Assembly (NCBI GenBank): GCA_052435735.1
Contig: JBQVNB010000016.1
Location: 51,804-115,803, forward strand
Reading direction: 5' to 3'
From: Aliihoeflea sp052435735
Lineage (GTDB): Bacteria > Pseudomonadota > Alphaproteobacteria > Rhizobiales > Rhizobiaceae
Length of the DNA stretch: 64,000 nucleotides
The position numbers and the translations under genes were made by a program. Below the pieces are notes generated by a model. The model had not been told where the DNA came from. It made no database searches and was given only the letters and a program-made list of their open reading frames with translations. Numbering within the stretch: position 1 is the stretch's first letter; the number at the start of each line of letters is the position of its first letter. Below are positions 7,778 through 17,127 of the stretch, one piece after another.

Positions 7778-9121
7778 TCAGGGCTTTTGGGCAAGGTACT
7801 TTTCGAGCCAGTGGATGTCGTAGTCGCCATTGGCGATGTCCGGATTGCCGACGAGGTCGCGGAAGAGCGGCAGCGTCGTGTTGATGCCGTCGACGACGAA
7901 CTCGTCCAGCGCGCGGCGTAGGCGCATCATGCACTCGACGCGGTTGCGGCCGTGGACGATGAGCTTGCCGATCAGGCTGTCGTAATAGGGCGGGATCTTG
8001 TAGCCCGAATAGACCGCCGAATCGACGCGCACGCCGAGGCCGCCCGGCGTATGGAACGTCGTCACCGTGCCGGGCGAGGGCACGAAGGTGCGCGCGTCCT
8101 CGGCATTGATGCGGCACTCGATCGCGTGGCCGTTGAAGCGGATGTCGTCCTGCGTGACCGACAGGCCGCTGCCCGAGGCGACGCGGATCTGCTCGTGGAC
8201 GAGATCGATGCCGGTGATCGCCTCGGTCACCGGATGCTCGACCTGCAGGCGGGTGTTCATCTCGATGAAGTAGAACTCGCCATTCTCGTACAGGAACTCG
8301 ATCGTGCCGGCACCGGAATAGCCGAGATCGCCGATCGCCTTCGACACGGTCTCGCCGATCTTGGAGCGCTCGGCGGCGTTGAGAGCGGGCGAGGTCGCTT
8401 CTTCCCAGACCTTCTGGTGACGGCGCTGCAGCGAGCAGTCGCGCTCGCCGAGGTGAACCGCGTTGCCGCGGCCGTCGCCGAGCACCTGCACCTCGATGTG
8501 GCGCGGCTTTTCGAGGTATTTCTCGATATAGACGGCGTCGTCGCCGAAGGCAGCGCCGGCTTCCGAGCGCGCGGTCTGGAGCGCGACCGAGAGGTCGTCC
8601 TCGGTCCGCGCGACCTTCATGCCGCGTCCGCCGCCGCCGGCCGATGCCTTGATGATGACGGGATAGCCGATGTCGGCGGCGATGCGCTTGGCTTCGCCCT
8701 CGTCCGTGACGCCGCCTTCGGAGCCGGGAACGACCGGAATGCCGAGACGCTTGGCGGTGCGCTTGGCCTCGATCTTGTCGCCCATCACGCGGATATGGTC
8801 GCCCGAGGGGCCGATGAAGGTGATGTTGTGGGCGGCGAGGATGTCGGCGAACTTGGCGTTTTCCGACAGGAAGCCGTAGCCGGGATGGATCGCGTCGGCG
8901 CCGGTGATCTCGCAGGCGGCGACGATCTGGTGGATGTTCAGATAGGAATCGCGCGAAGGGGGCGGGCCGATGCACACGCTCTCGTCGGCGAGGCGCACAT
9001 GCATGGCATTGGCGTCCGCGGTCGAATGAACGGCGACCGTCTGGATGCCGAGCTCCTTGGCCGCGCGAAGGATGCGGAGCGCGATTTCGCCGCGATTGGC
9101 GATGAGGATCTTCTGAAACAT
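7778..9121 (-). CDS. accC: Acetyl-CoA carboxylase, biotin carboxylase subunit
   Basis: The 447-residue ATP-grasp enzyme carboxylates the biotin on AccB, the first step of malonyl-CoA synthesis. Visible motifs are the N-terminal KILIANRGEIALRI, the glycine-rich ATP lid SAGGGGRGMK (about residue 165), and the active-site segment EMNTRLQVEHPVTE (about 288-301). AGGAG five bases before ATG 9121 fixes the start. AccB is immediately upstream, in the classical accBC arrangement. Confidence 0.98.
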   Translation of the reverse strand: MFQKILIANRGEIALRILRAAKELGIQTVAVHSTADANAMHVRLADESVCIGPPPSRDSYLNIHQIVAACEITGADAIHPGYGFLSENAKFADILAAHNITFIGPSGDHIRVMGDKIEAKRTAKRLGIPVVPGSEGGVTDEGEAKRIAADIGYPVIIKASAGGGGRGMKVARTEDDLSVALQTARSEAGAAFGDDAVYIEKYLEKPRHIEVQVLGDGRGNAVHLGERDCSLQRRHQKVWEEATSPALNAAERSKIGETVSKAIGDLGYSGAGTIEFLYENGEFYFIEMNTRLQVEHPVTEAITGIDLVHEQIRVASGSGLSVTQDDIRFNGHAIECRINAEDARTFVPSPGTVTTFHTPGGLGVRVDSAVYSGYKIPPYYDSLIGKLIVHGRNRVECMMRLRRALDEFVVDGINTTLPLFRDLVGNPDIANGDYDIHWLEKYLAQKP

Positions 9122-9129
9122 GGTCGCTC

Positions 9130-9603
9130 CTATTCGATCACGACCAGCGGCTCTCCGAATTCGACCGGCTGCGCGTCCTCGCACAGGATCGCGGTGATCT
9201 TGCCGGACCGGGGCGCGGGAATCTGGTTCATCGTCTTCATCGCCTCGATGATGAGCAGCGTCTGGCCTTCCTTGATCGCCTGGCCGACCTCGATGAAGGG
9301 ACGTGCACCGGGCGCCGGCGACAGGTATGCGGTGCCGACCATCGGCGAGGGGACCGCATTGCGGGTCGGATCGGCGGCACCGGGTGCGGCGGGGCGATCC
9401 TCGGTGGCGGCTGGGGCAGGATGATGGGCCGGCGCGGCCGCCGGAACTGGTGCATAGGCATGGACCGGGGCGGCCGCATGGCGCGACACCCGAATGCGCA
9501 GGTCCTCCTGCTCGACCTCGATCTCAGACAGGTTTGTCTCGTTCAAGATTCCCGCCAGTTCGCGGATCAGTTGCTGGTCTACGCCGGCTTTCTTGGTCGA
9601 CAT
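9130..9603 (-). CDS. accB: Acetyl-CoA carboxylase biotin carboxyl carrier protein
   Basis: The 157-residue protein has an N-terminal helical segment (about 1-40), a Pro/Ala-rich flexible hinge (about 45-80) and the biotinyl domain. The biotinylation site is EAMKTMNQ, with the modified Lys in the AMK motif about 35 residues before the C-terminus. It carries CO2 from AccC to the carboxyltransferase subunits AccA/AccD, which are not in this window. The start at MSTKK matches family N-termini; a 16-residue upstream extension is unlikely. It lies 8 bases before accC. Confidence 0.97.
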   Translation of the reverse strand: MSTKKAGVDQQLIRELAGILNETNLSEIEVEQEDLRIRVSRHAAAPVHAYAPVPAAAPAHHPAPAATEDRPAAPGAADPTRNAVPSPMVGTAYLSPAPGARPFIEVGQAIKEGQTLLIIEAMKTMNQIPAPRSGKITAILCEDAQPVEFGEPLVVIE

Positions 9604-9634
9604 TGGTTTCGCCCTTTTTCTTGGTTTTCTCCGG

Positions 9635-10069
9635 TCAAAGCCGGGCGGCAAGTGCCTGGATGGCCAAGGTGTAGCCGATCGGGCCGAAGCCGCAGATCAT
9701 GCCGGTAGCGACCGGCGCCACCATGGTCTTGTGACGGAATTCCTCGCGTGCGTGGATATTGGACAGGTGAACCTCGACGATCGGCATCGACAGGAGCCGC
9801 AGCGCGTCGTGCATGGCGATCGAGGTATGGCCGTATCCGGCTGGATTGATGATGAGACCTGCGGCCAGGTCCGGTGCCTGTTGAATCCAGGTCACCAGAT
9901 CGCCTTCAAGGTTGGACTGGCGGAAGTCGAGCCCGTATCCCAGTCTCTCAGCCTCGACCCGGCAATCGTTCTCGATATCGGCCAGCGTCTTCGACCCATA
10001 GATGCCGGGCTCGCGCTTGCCGAGCATGTTGAGATTGGGGCCGTTGAGGATCAGGATGTTTTTGGGCAT
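9635..10069 (-). CDS. aroQ: 3-dehydroquinate dehydratase, type II
   Basis: The 144-residue class II dehydroquinase of the shikimate pathway has the N-terminal signature NGPNLNMLGKREPGIYG, with the catalytic Tyr in the IYG motif. NPAGYGHTSIA and EVHLSNIHAREEFR carry the conserved Asn and His residues. It lies 31 bases upstream of accB, a pairing common in proteobacteria (aroQ-accB-accC). A 124-base gap to the preceding DsbA-like gene leaves room for its own promoter. Confidence 0.97.
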   Translation of the reverse strand: MPKNILILNGPNLNMLGKREPGIYGSKTLADIENDCRVEAERLGYGLDFRQSNLEGDLVTWIQQAPDLAAGLIINPAGYGHTSIAMHDALRLLSMPIVEVHLSNIHAREEFRHKTMVAPVATGMICGFGPIGYTLAIQALAARL

Positions 10070-10193
10070 TCAGACGTTTCCACGCGGCGCGCTTGGTGCG
10101 CGACGCACCCTCTATAGTCGCCTTGTTCCGCAACGCAAAGGCTGCGGGGTGCAAGGACACCTTCAACAGGCGACAAACATGTCGAAAACTTGA

Positions 10194-10994
10194 TTAGGAC
10201 GGGTTTTCGGCCCGAACCTGCTCGATTTTCTCGGCCAGAACTTCCTGGCCCATAGCTCCGAACACGACCTCGTCGCCCACCACATAGGACGGCGTGCCGG
10301 TGATCGAAAGTTGTTCTGCAAGCGCATAGGTCGCCTGGAAGGCGGCGATGATGTCGGGGTTCTGCATCTCCTGGCGCAGCGCGGCCTCGTCTGCGCCGTG
10401 CGAGACGGCGGCGAGGATCGCGTCGTCCTCGGTCACGCGGGCCTCGCCGGCGAGGAGGTCGCGATGGAAGGCGCCGTAATTTTCCGGCCAAAGGTTGTGG
10501 AACGCCATGGAGACGACATGCGCGCGCTGCGAATCCGGCCCAAGAATCGGAAATTCCTTCAGGACGAAGCGCAGGTCCGGGTTGCTCTCGACCAGGGCTT
10601 CCATGTCCTGCAACGCCCGTTTGCAGTAGCCGCAATTGTAGTCGAAGAACTCGACGATGGTGACGTCGCCCTCGGGATTGCCGATGATGCCGTCATAGGC
10701 GGCATTGAAGATCTCGTTCTCGGCCGAACGGATGATTTCCGTCTGCGCGACGCGCTGCGTTTCGGCCTGGCGGGTTTCGAGCGCCTGCTGGACCTCGATC
10801 ATGATTTCCGGATTGGTGACGAGATAGTCGCGCACGATCGCCTCGACGGCGGCGCGGTCCGGCGCTGCCGATGCCGCCGCGGCAGCGGTGGCCGGGACTG
10901 GGGCCGTCGACGACGAGCCGGCGACATAGCCGGCAGCGCCCATTCCAAGGGCGACGACGGCACAAAGCGCGGCGGCGGGGATCAAAGCGTTCAT
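10194..10994 (-). CDS. DsbA family thioredoxin-fold protein, exported
   Basis: The 266-residue protein has an N-terminal signal/anchor (about residues 5-28), an Ala-rich linker and a thioredoxin-like domain. The redox site is CGYC in FFDYNCGYCKRA, and the cis-proline motif is TGTPSYVVGD. This arrangement matches the Com1/DsbA-type periplasmic thiol oxidoreductases of alphaproteobacteria, which form or rearrange disulfides. ATG 10994 was chosen because it gives a proper signal peptide. It follows the M48 protease gene by 22 bases and is probably co-transcribed, suggesting a shared periplasmic quality-control role (inference). Confidence 0.9.
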   Translation of the reverse strand: MNALIPAAALCAVVALGMGAAGYVAGSSSTAPVPATAAAAASAAPDRAAVEAIVRDYLVTNPEIMIEVQQALETRQAETQRVAQTEIIRSAENEIFNAAYDGIIGNPEGDVTIVEFFDYNCGYCKRALQDMEALVESNPDLRFVLKEFPILGPDSQRAHVVSMAFHNLWPENYGAFHRDLLAGEARVTEDDAILAAVSHGADEAALRQEMQNPDIIAAFQATYALAEQLSITGTPSYVVGDEVVFGAMGQEVLAEKIEQVRAENPS

Positions 10995-11016
10995 TTCGGT
11001 TCCTTCTTGCGGCCGG

Positions 11017-12390
11017 TCAGTTGGCCGGCCTCTGATTGATGATGTCCTGCGCGCGCACATGGCTCGGCGAGCCCGGCATCAGTCGCGACTGGGCGCGCGC
11101 GGCGAACTGGCGCGCCTCGCGGAAACTGCCGCTGTAGTAGTGACCTTCCGCCGTCGCAAGCTCGGCCTCGGCGATTTCGCCCATCCGGCCGTAGGCCTGG
11201 GCGAGATAGCGATAGGCGGTGACATATTCCGGCGCGCGCGCCAGGCCTTGCGTCAACGCGTCGACGGCGCGGCCTGCCGCATCCGGCCCGCCGGCGGCGA
11301 GCAGTGCCTGGCCGAGACCGAACTGCATGAAGCCGGAGTTCGAACTGTCGAGCCTTGCCGCACGCTCGAATGCGGTGACGGCGTCCTGCGGCCGGTTGGC
11401 GCGGATCAGGACTTCGCCCCGCAATTCGTGAAAATAGGGATTGTTCGGCTCGGCCGCGACCAGCGCGTCTACCTTTTGCAGGGCCGCCGCGGGCGACCCG
11501 GACAGATAGGTCACGATGGCGTCGCCGTAGCGCGCGGGCATGCCTTGCGTATCGCGGAAAAGCCGCGAGGTGGCGGACTGGCCCTGCGTATGCGCGGCGA
11601 TCTTGGCGCGCATCATGTCATGGCGCCTCTGCAGGGCAGGCGGGTCTTCGCGGTTGTAGTATTGGCTGGCCTGCGCCAGTTCCTGAACATTCTGGATACG
11701 CTCGCGCGGCAGGGGATGGCTGATCTGGTAGGGATCGATCTGGCGGCCCGTCAGGGCGAGGCCGCTCGCCATGCGCTCGAAGGTGCGCACCATGCCGCGG
11801 GCCGATTGGCCCGTCTTTTCAAGATAGGTGATGGCGGAGCGGTCGGCGGTGATCTCTTCGGTGCGCTGGTAGCTCAACAGGCCGCGCCGCGCGACCTCGC
11901 CGCCACCCATCGCAAGGCCGGCGCCTGCCTGCGCGAGACCGCCGGTGCCGCTCGCAGCGCCGCCGACGGCCGCGCCGATGCCGATCAGACCGGCGACGAT
12001 CGCCATCGTCTGTGCAGCCGCGAGCTGATCGCGCAACCGCTGCTGATGGCCGCCGGCGATGTGACCGGCCTCATGCGCAATGACGCCGATGATCTCGTTG
12101 GGGGTCTCGGACTGCAGCAGGGCGCCGGTGTTGATGAACATGCGTCGGCCGGCGACGAAGGCATTGAAGGCGGGATCATTGACCAGAATGATTTCGATAT
12201 TGGACCGCGAGAGGCCGGCGGCTTCCAGGATGGGCCGCGCATAGTCCCGCACCAGTGCCTCGATTTCGGCGTCGCGGACGACGGGTACGCTGCGCTGCGC
12301 ATGCGCCGAAGACATGGGTGCGAAAGCGAGCTGAGCGGCGATAAGGCCGGTCAGTAGGGACTTGAAGACGCGCCTGGCGGACAGAAACAT
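11017..12390 (-). CDS. M48 family metalloprotease with TPR repeats (BepA/YfgC-like)
   Basis: The 457-residue protein has a signal peptide (about 8-31, ending SSAHA). Its M48 domain carries the zinc motif HEAGH and the downstream EITADRSA carrying the third ligand. A glycine-rich membrane-like segment lies between (AIVAGLIGIGAAVGG). The C-terminal third (about 290-450) is TPR-like. E. coli BepA has the same architecture and handles LptD and BAM assembly. Zinc-site and TPR evidence are strong; the substrate is inferred. Confidence 0.92.
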   Translation of the reverse strand: MFLSARRVFKSLLTGLIAAQLAFAPMSSAHAQRSVPVVRDAEIEALVRDYARPILEAAGLSRSNIEIILVNDPAFNAFVAGRRMFINTGALLQSETPNEIIGVIAHEAGHIAGGHQQRLRDQLAAAQTMAIVAGLIGIGAAVGGAASGTGGLAQAGAGLAMGGGEVARRGLLSYQRTEEITADRSAITYLEKTGQSARGMVRTFERMASGLALTGRQIDPYQISHPLPRERIQNVQELAQASQYYNREDPPALQRRHDMMRAKIAAHTQGQSATSRLFRDTQGMPARYGDAIVTYLSGSPAAALQKVDALVAAEPNNPYFHELRGEVLIRANRPQDAVTAFERAARLDSSNSGFMQFGLGQALLAAGGPDAAGRAVDALTQGLARAPEYVTAYRYLAQAYGRMGEIAEAELATAEGHYYSGSFREARQFAARAQSRLMPGSPSHVRAQDIINQRPAN

Positions 12391-12533
12391 GACGATTCCC
12401 TGGACGAACGTGTCTATCCCTAGTCGAGCCGAGCGGCGATGAAAAGCACGGACCCACGCGGCTCGTGGACTTGTGATCCCCATACCAATCGGGCATTTGT
12501 GCGGCCCCTGACCGACCGCCGGAGTTGCAAGCC

Positions 12534-13685
12534 TTGTCGCCGATCCTCGTTTCCCGCCGTTCCGAAGTCGAGCCATTCCATGCCATGGACGTGCTGGCGC
12601 GTGCCAATGCGTTGCGCGCGGCCGGGCGAAGCGTCGTGTCGCTCGCGGTCGGCCAGCCTTCCGACCCCGCGCCGCGGATCGTTCGCGAGGCCGCTGCCCG
12701 GGCGCTTGCGGATGGTGCGCTCGGCTATACGGACGCGCTCGGACGGGCGGAATTGCGGCAGGCCATTTGCGGACACTACCGCGATCATTATGGGCTCGAC
12801 GTGCCGGCGGATCGCGTGGTGGTGACGACCGGGTCCTCGGCCGGATTCAACCTCGCCTTCCTTGCGATGTTCGATCCGGGCGACAAGGTGGCGATCACCG
12901 TTCCGGGCTATCCGGCCTATCGTAACATCATGAAGGCGCTCGGGATCGACGTCGTCGAAATCGACCTCGAAGGCGCCGCCTGGCTGACGGCCGAAGCACT
13001 GGAGCGGGTTCATCGCGAGGAAGGGCTCAAGGGCCTGCTCTTCGCCAGCCCCGCGAACCCGACCGGCGCGGTGATCCCGGTCGACGAACTCAAGGCGCTC
13101 GTCGAAGCCGCCAAGCAAATGGGCATCCGCACCATTTCGGACGAGATCTACCACCGGCTCTGCTACACGGCCGACGACGTCACCGCGCTCGCCTTCGACG
13201 ACGACGTAACCGTCATCAACTCGTTCTCCAAATATTACTGCATGACCGGCTGGCGGATCGGCTGGATGATCGCGCCGCAGCGGCTCGTACGCGCCATCGA
13301 GCGCATTCAGCAGAGCCTCTACATCTCGGCGCCGGACCTCTCGCAGATCGCAGCCGCACGAGCTTTCGATGCGACGAGCGAGCTGGAAGCCGTGCGTGAG
13401 CGCTATCTCGCCAACCGCGCCATGCTCGCCGACGCGCTGCCGAAACTCGGCTTCGCCTTCGCTGCGCCGATGGATGGCGCTTTCTACGCCTATTGCGACA
13501 TGACGCGGCATTCCAATGACAGCATGGCGTTTGCGGCGAAGATGCTGGACGAGGCGGGCGTCGCCGCAACTCCGGGGCGCGATTTCGATCCGTTCGAAGG
13601 CAACCGCTACATGCGGTTCTCCTATGCCGGCAGCAATGACGACATCGGCGAGGCGATCCGCCGCCTGACGGGCTGGCTCGGATAA
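12534..13685 (+). CDS. Pyridoxal-phosphate aminotransferase, class I/II
   Basis: The product is about 383 residues, fold-type I. The Schiff-base Lys is in NSFSKYYCMTGWRIGW, the Asn-Pro motif is FASPANPTGAV, and the substrate-binding Arg is in YMRFSYAG. This is the aspartate aminotransferase superfamily (AspC/PatA type); amino-acid specificity is not readable. No ATG fits: TTG 12534 lies 9 bases after GGAG (12521-12524), whereas TTG 12525 abuts that sequence, so I took 12534. It is divergent from the M48 gene and ends at a strong terminator shared with rne. Confidence 0.88.
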   Translation: MSPILVSRRSEVEPFHAMDVLARANALRAAGRSVVSLAVGQPSDPAPRIVREAAARALADGALGYTDALGRAELRQAICGHYRDHYGLDVPADRVVVTTGSSAGFNLAFLAMFDPGDKVAITVPGYPAYRNIMKALGIDVVEIDLEGAAWLTAEALERVHREEGLKGLLFASPANPTGAVIPVDELKALVEAAKQMGIRTISDEIYHRLCYTADDVTALAFDDDVTVINSFSKYYCMTGWRIGWMIAPQRLVRAIERIQQSLYISAPDLSQIAAARAFDATSELEAVRERYLANRAMLADALPKLGFAFAAPMDGAFYAYCDMTRHSNDSMAFAAKMLDEAGVAATPGRDFDPFEGNRYMRFSYAGSNDDIGEAIRRLTGWLG

Positions 13686-13686
13686 G

Positions 13687-13715
13687 AAAAAAGCCGGCGA
13701 GATCGCCGGCTTTTT
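13687..13715. terminator. Bidirectional rho-independent terminator
   Basis: GCCGGCGA and TCGCCGGC form a perfect 8-bp stem with a 2-base centre. It is flanked by an A run on the left and T5 on the right, so each strand reads a hairpin followed by a T run. It lies between the convergent aminotransferase and rne genes and serves both. Confidence 0.92.
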
Positions 13716-13724
13716 GATACGGTC

Positions 13725-16538
13725 CTAGAAGAACCCTTTTCGCTGCCACCAGCCTTGCCGGCGCGGCTTGTCTTCGGTCGTCTCCGCCTCGCTCTGAGGC
13801 GTCAGCGACTGGACGACGGGAGCAACCGGCGCGGCTGGCTTGACCGGCTCGGCTGCCGCCACCGGCTCGGCGACTTCGGCTGCGATTTCGGCCGTGGCGA
13901 CGTCTTGGTCGACAGCGACTGCCTCAACGACCTTCTTGCGGCGCGGCGCGCGCTTCTTCGGCGCGGGCTTCTCGTCGGCGTCGAGCGCGGCGGCTGCCGT
14001 TTCGGTCGCGGCCGTTTCGGAAACGGGCTCTTCCGTCGCGGCCTTGGCGCGGCTCTTGCGCGGGGCGCGGGCCTTTTTCGGCTTCGGTGCTTCTTCCGCC
14101 GCTTCCGTTTCCTCCGGAACGACCGCGTCGGCAACAGGCTCGGCGGCTTCGACTGCCGTCATCGCCTCGCTGTCGACATCGTCCGACGCATCGGCTTCGC
14201 CTGCCTCGGCCGGCGTCGCATCGGCGGCGACCTCACCGTCCTCGCGGCGATTGCGGCGTCCGCCGCGCTTGCCGCGACGGCGTTTCTTGCGGTTCGCCTC
14301 GCTGTCGTCGTCCTGCGCAGGGTCGCCGGCTGCTGCCGTCGCGTCTGCGGCCTCTTCGTCCCCGAGGTCGGCTGCTGCCGCTTCGACATGGCCTGCTTCG
14401 CCGTTCGTCTCGCGGTCGCGTCCGCGCCGGCGCCGGCGGCGACGCTTCTTGCGGTCGCGGTTGCCGTCTTCGTCCGACGTGGAATGTGCGGTTTCGCGTG
14501 CTGCCGCGGGCTGCGGCTTGGCTGCAATCTCGCCGTCCTCGATTTCGTCGTCCTCGTCGGCAAGGGCAGCGGCTGCTGCGGCTGCCGCTTCGTCCTTGGC
14601 CGCTTCCGCCTCGTCGTCCACCGTTGGTGCGGCGGCCGGCAGGGTCGGGGCCTTGTAGCCTTCGGGGCGCTCGATCTGGGCGCCGCGTGCGATGACATAA
14701 TGCTGCGAGCCGACTTCCTCGTCCGCCTCGATCGTGATCGTCAGGTCGAAGCGGCGTTCGAGATCGGCGAGCGTGGCGCGCTTGTGGTTGAGCACGTAGA
14801 GCGCGGTCGAGGCCGGCGTGCGAACCGTGATGTGGCAGCGCGAATCCTTGAGGAGATATTCCTCGATCGCGCGGACGACGAGAAGCGCGACCGACGATTC
14901 GGAGCGGACATGGCCGGTGCCGCCGCAATGCGGGCAGGGCTGCATGGTGGAATCGAGCACCGAGGCGCGGATGCGCTGGCGCGACATTTCCAGAAGGCCG
15001 AAATGCGAGATGCGGCCGACCTGGATGCGCGCGCGGTCGTTCTTGAGGCAATCCTTGAGCCTCTTCTCGACGGCCCGGTTGTTCCGGTTCTCTTCCATGT
15101 CGATGAAGTCGATGACGATCAGGCCGGCAAGATCGCGCAGGCGCAGTTGCCGCGCGACTTCCTCGGCCGCTTCCAGGTTTGTCTGGAGCGCGGTGTCCTC
15201 GATGGAGTGCTCACGGGTCGAACGGCCCGAATTGACGTCGATTGCGACGAGCGCCTCGGTCTGGTTGATGATGACATAGCCGCCCGACTTCAGCGTCACC
15301 TGCGGCTGGACCATCTTGTCGAGCTGCGCCTCGATGCCGTTGCGCGCGAAGATCGGCACGGAATCGCGGTAAGGCTGGACCATCTTGGCATGGCTTGGCA
15401 TCAGCATGCGCATGAAGTCCTTGGCCTCGCGGTAGCCTTCCTCGCCCGCGACCATGATCTGGTCGATGTCCTTGTTGTAGAGGTCGCGGATCGAGCGCTT
15501 GATCAGCGAGCCTTCTTCGTAGACGAGGGCGGGGGCGGTCGACTGGAGCGTCAGGCCGCGCACGTTTTCCCACATGCGCATCAGATATTCGTAGTCGCGC
15601 TTGATCTCGGCCTTGGTACGGCTTTCGCCCGCGGTGCGCAGGATGACGCCCATGCCGTCCGGCACGTTCAGATCCTCGACGACGGACTTCAGCCGCTTGC
15701 GGTCGGCCGCGTTGGTGATCTTGCGGGAAATGCCGCCGCCACGCGCGGTGTTCGGCATCAGCACCGAATAGCGGCCGGCGAGCGACAGGTAGGTCGTCAG
15801 CGCGGCACCCTTGTTGCCGCGCTCTTCCTTGACGACCTGGACGAGCAGGATCTGCCGGCGCTTGATGACTTCCTGGATCTTGTAGTGCTTGCGGACGGGA
15901 CGGCGGCGCGCTGCCGCTTCCTCGATCGCGTCTTCGGCGCCGACCGATTCGATCTGTTCGTCATCGCCATTGCCGTCGTCGCCATGGCGGGTCGGGCGGT
16001 GATCGTCCTCATCGCTTTCCGCGGCGGGCGCATCTTCCGAGACCACATCGGCAGCGACGCTTTCGGCCATCGCGTGGCCGGCCTCGTCTTCGCCGGCCGC
16101 CTCGTCCTGCGCGGCGGCGTCCTCGTCGCCGTCCTGCGCCTCGCCGGAGGTCTTCTGGCCGGCGCGGTCGCGGCTCTTGCCCGAACGGCGACGGCGGCGA
16201 TTGCGGCCGTTGCCATCCTCGTCTTCGTCGTCCTCATCCGAGTGCGCGGCGGCTTCGGCTTCGGCGCGCAAAAGCGCCTGCCGGTCGGCAACCGGGATCT
16301 GGTAATAGTCGGGGTGGATTTCGGAGAAGGCGAGGAAGCCGTGGCGATTGCCGCCATATTCGACGAACGCCGCCTGAAGCGAAGGCTCGACGCGCGTTAC
16401 GCGCGCCAGATAGATATTGCCTTTGAGTTGCTTCTTGTCCTGGGATTCGAAATCGAACTCTTCAATGCGGTTGCCGCGAACGACGACGACCCGCGTCTCC
16501 TCCTGGTGGGAGGCATCGATAAGCATTTTGTTGGGCAT
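13725..16538 (-). CDS. rne: Ribonuclease E/G family endoribonuclease (RNase E)
   Basis: The 937-residue protein is the core of mRNA decay and rRNA processing. It starts MPNKMLIDA. The S1 domain (YLARVTRVEPSLQAAFVEYGGNRHGFL) is interrupted by a long acidic and Arg-rich insertion (about residues 90-215), a known alphaproteobacterial trait. The catalytic core follows with metal-binding Asp in LVAIDVNSGRST and IVIDFIDMEENRN, and the Zn-link CPHCGGTGH. The C-terminal 300 residues are low-complexity, Ala/Glu/Arg-rich, with KKRRRRRRRGRDR-like RNA-binding blocks, the expected degradosome scaffold. Start at 16538 fits the family; a 7-residue extension exists. Confidence 0.96.
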   Translation of the reverse strand: MPNKMLIDASHQEETRVVVVRGNRIEEFDFESQDKKQLKGNIYLARVTRVEPSLQAAFVEYGGNRHGFLAFSEIHPDYYQIPVADRQALLRAEAEAAAHSDEDDEDEDGNGRNRRRRRSGKSRDRAGQKTSGEAQDGDEDAAAQDEAAGEDEAGHAMAESVAADVVSEDAPAAESDEDDHRPTRHGDDGNGDDEQIESVGAEDAIEEAAARRRPVRKHYKIQEVIKRRQILLVQVVKEERGNKGAALTTYLSLAGRYSVLMPNTARGGGISRKITNAADRKRLKSVVEDLNVPDGMGVILRTAGESRTKAEIKRDYEYLMRMWENVRGLTLQSTAPALVYEEGSLIKRSIRDLYNKDIDQIMVAGEEGYREAKDFMRMLMPSHAKMVQPYRDSVPIFARNGIEAQLDKMVQPQVTLKSGGYVIINQTEALVAIDVNSGRSTREHSIEDTALQTNLEAAEEVARQLRLRDLAGLIVIDFIDMEENRNNRAVEKRLKDCLKNDRARIQVGRISHFGLLEMSRQRIRASVLDSTMQPCPHCGGTGHVRSESSVALLVVRAIEEYLLKDSRCHITVRTPASTALYVLNHKRATLADLERRFDLTITIEADEEVGSQHYVIARGAQIERPEGYKAPTLPAAAPTVDDEAEAAKDEAAAAAAAALADEDDEIEDGEIAAKPQPAAARETAHSTSDEDGNRDRKKRRRRRRRGRDRETNGEAGHVEAAAADLGDEEAADATAAAGDPAQDDDSEANRKKRRRGKRGGRRNRREDGEVAADATPAEAGEADASDDVDSEAMTAVEAAEPVADAVVPEETEAAEEAPKPKKARAPRKSRAKAATEEPVSETAATETAAAALDADEKPAPKKRAPRRKKVVEAVAVDQDVATAEIAAEVAEPVAAAEPVKPAAPVAPVVQSLTPQSEAETTEDKPRRQGWWQRKGFF

Positions 16539-17127
16539 GTTGCAAAGTCTCCCCGGCACGCACCGCCCGGGGGGAGGTCGTGTTAGCGCCGCGCCGCGGA
16601 GGCGGGAATGGCATGCCGGATAAAAGGGGGAGCCGGGGCCGCTGGCGCGACACGAGAGGCTGGCCGCCCGCTGCCGTTAAGGCGCGGTCAAATGCGGTCG
16701 AGAGCCTGATTGTGTCGGAAGCCATGCTACAGCCTGCGGATCCTTTCTGAACCAAGGCCCGGCGGTCGCCGGACCAGCTGCGATTTGCTCGGGTAACGAG
16801 CCGGCACGGGATCATCCCAGCCGTTTTCCAAACGGCACGGGGTTGAGCCGACATGCCGAAGAATTCTGTTCGGACAGATGCACCGCATCAGGAGAGGAAG
16901 GAATAAATCCACCGCTTGCGCGTCTGCGCAACCTTCTGCGGACATCGCAAATGTCCTGCCATGCTTTTATGATTTGACGGCTTCCAAGGCAACCCTGATT
17001 TCCGAAACTTATTTCCGCCCACGCTAATGCAGTTCGGGCGGCGGGAAAAAGGATTGGTTAACCACGTCGGGCTACCACTCAAGGCACCCCTGTCGCCAAG
17101 CGACCGCGTCGAAGCAGGACGGGCGAG
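16539..17127. other. Long rne-amidase intergenic region; likely rne 5' leader
   Basis: These 589 bases hold no convincing gene on either strand. The half next to rne is GC-rich with several potential stem-loops (for example CCGCGCCGCGG near 16591). The centre (16940-17060) is less GC-rich and probably carries the divergent promoters. RNase E genes are typically preceded by long structured leaders through which RNase E limits its own mRNA; the sequence fits that, but no specific element was matched. Confidence 0.45.

Noticed and set aside
13755..16586. A very long open frame (943 codons) opposite rne on the plus strand
   Set aside because: It is antisense to a clearly recognised RNase E gene, its composition follows the GC-rich complement of the repeats, and no family motif or ribosome site is seen.
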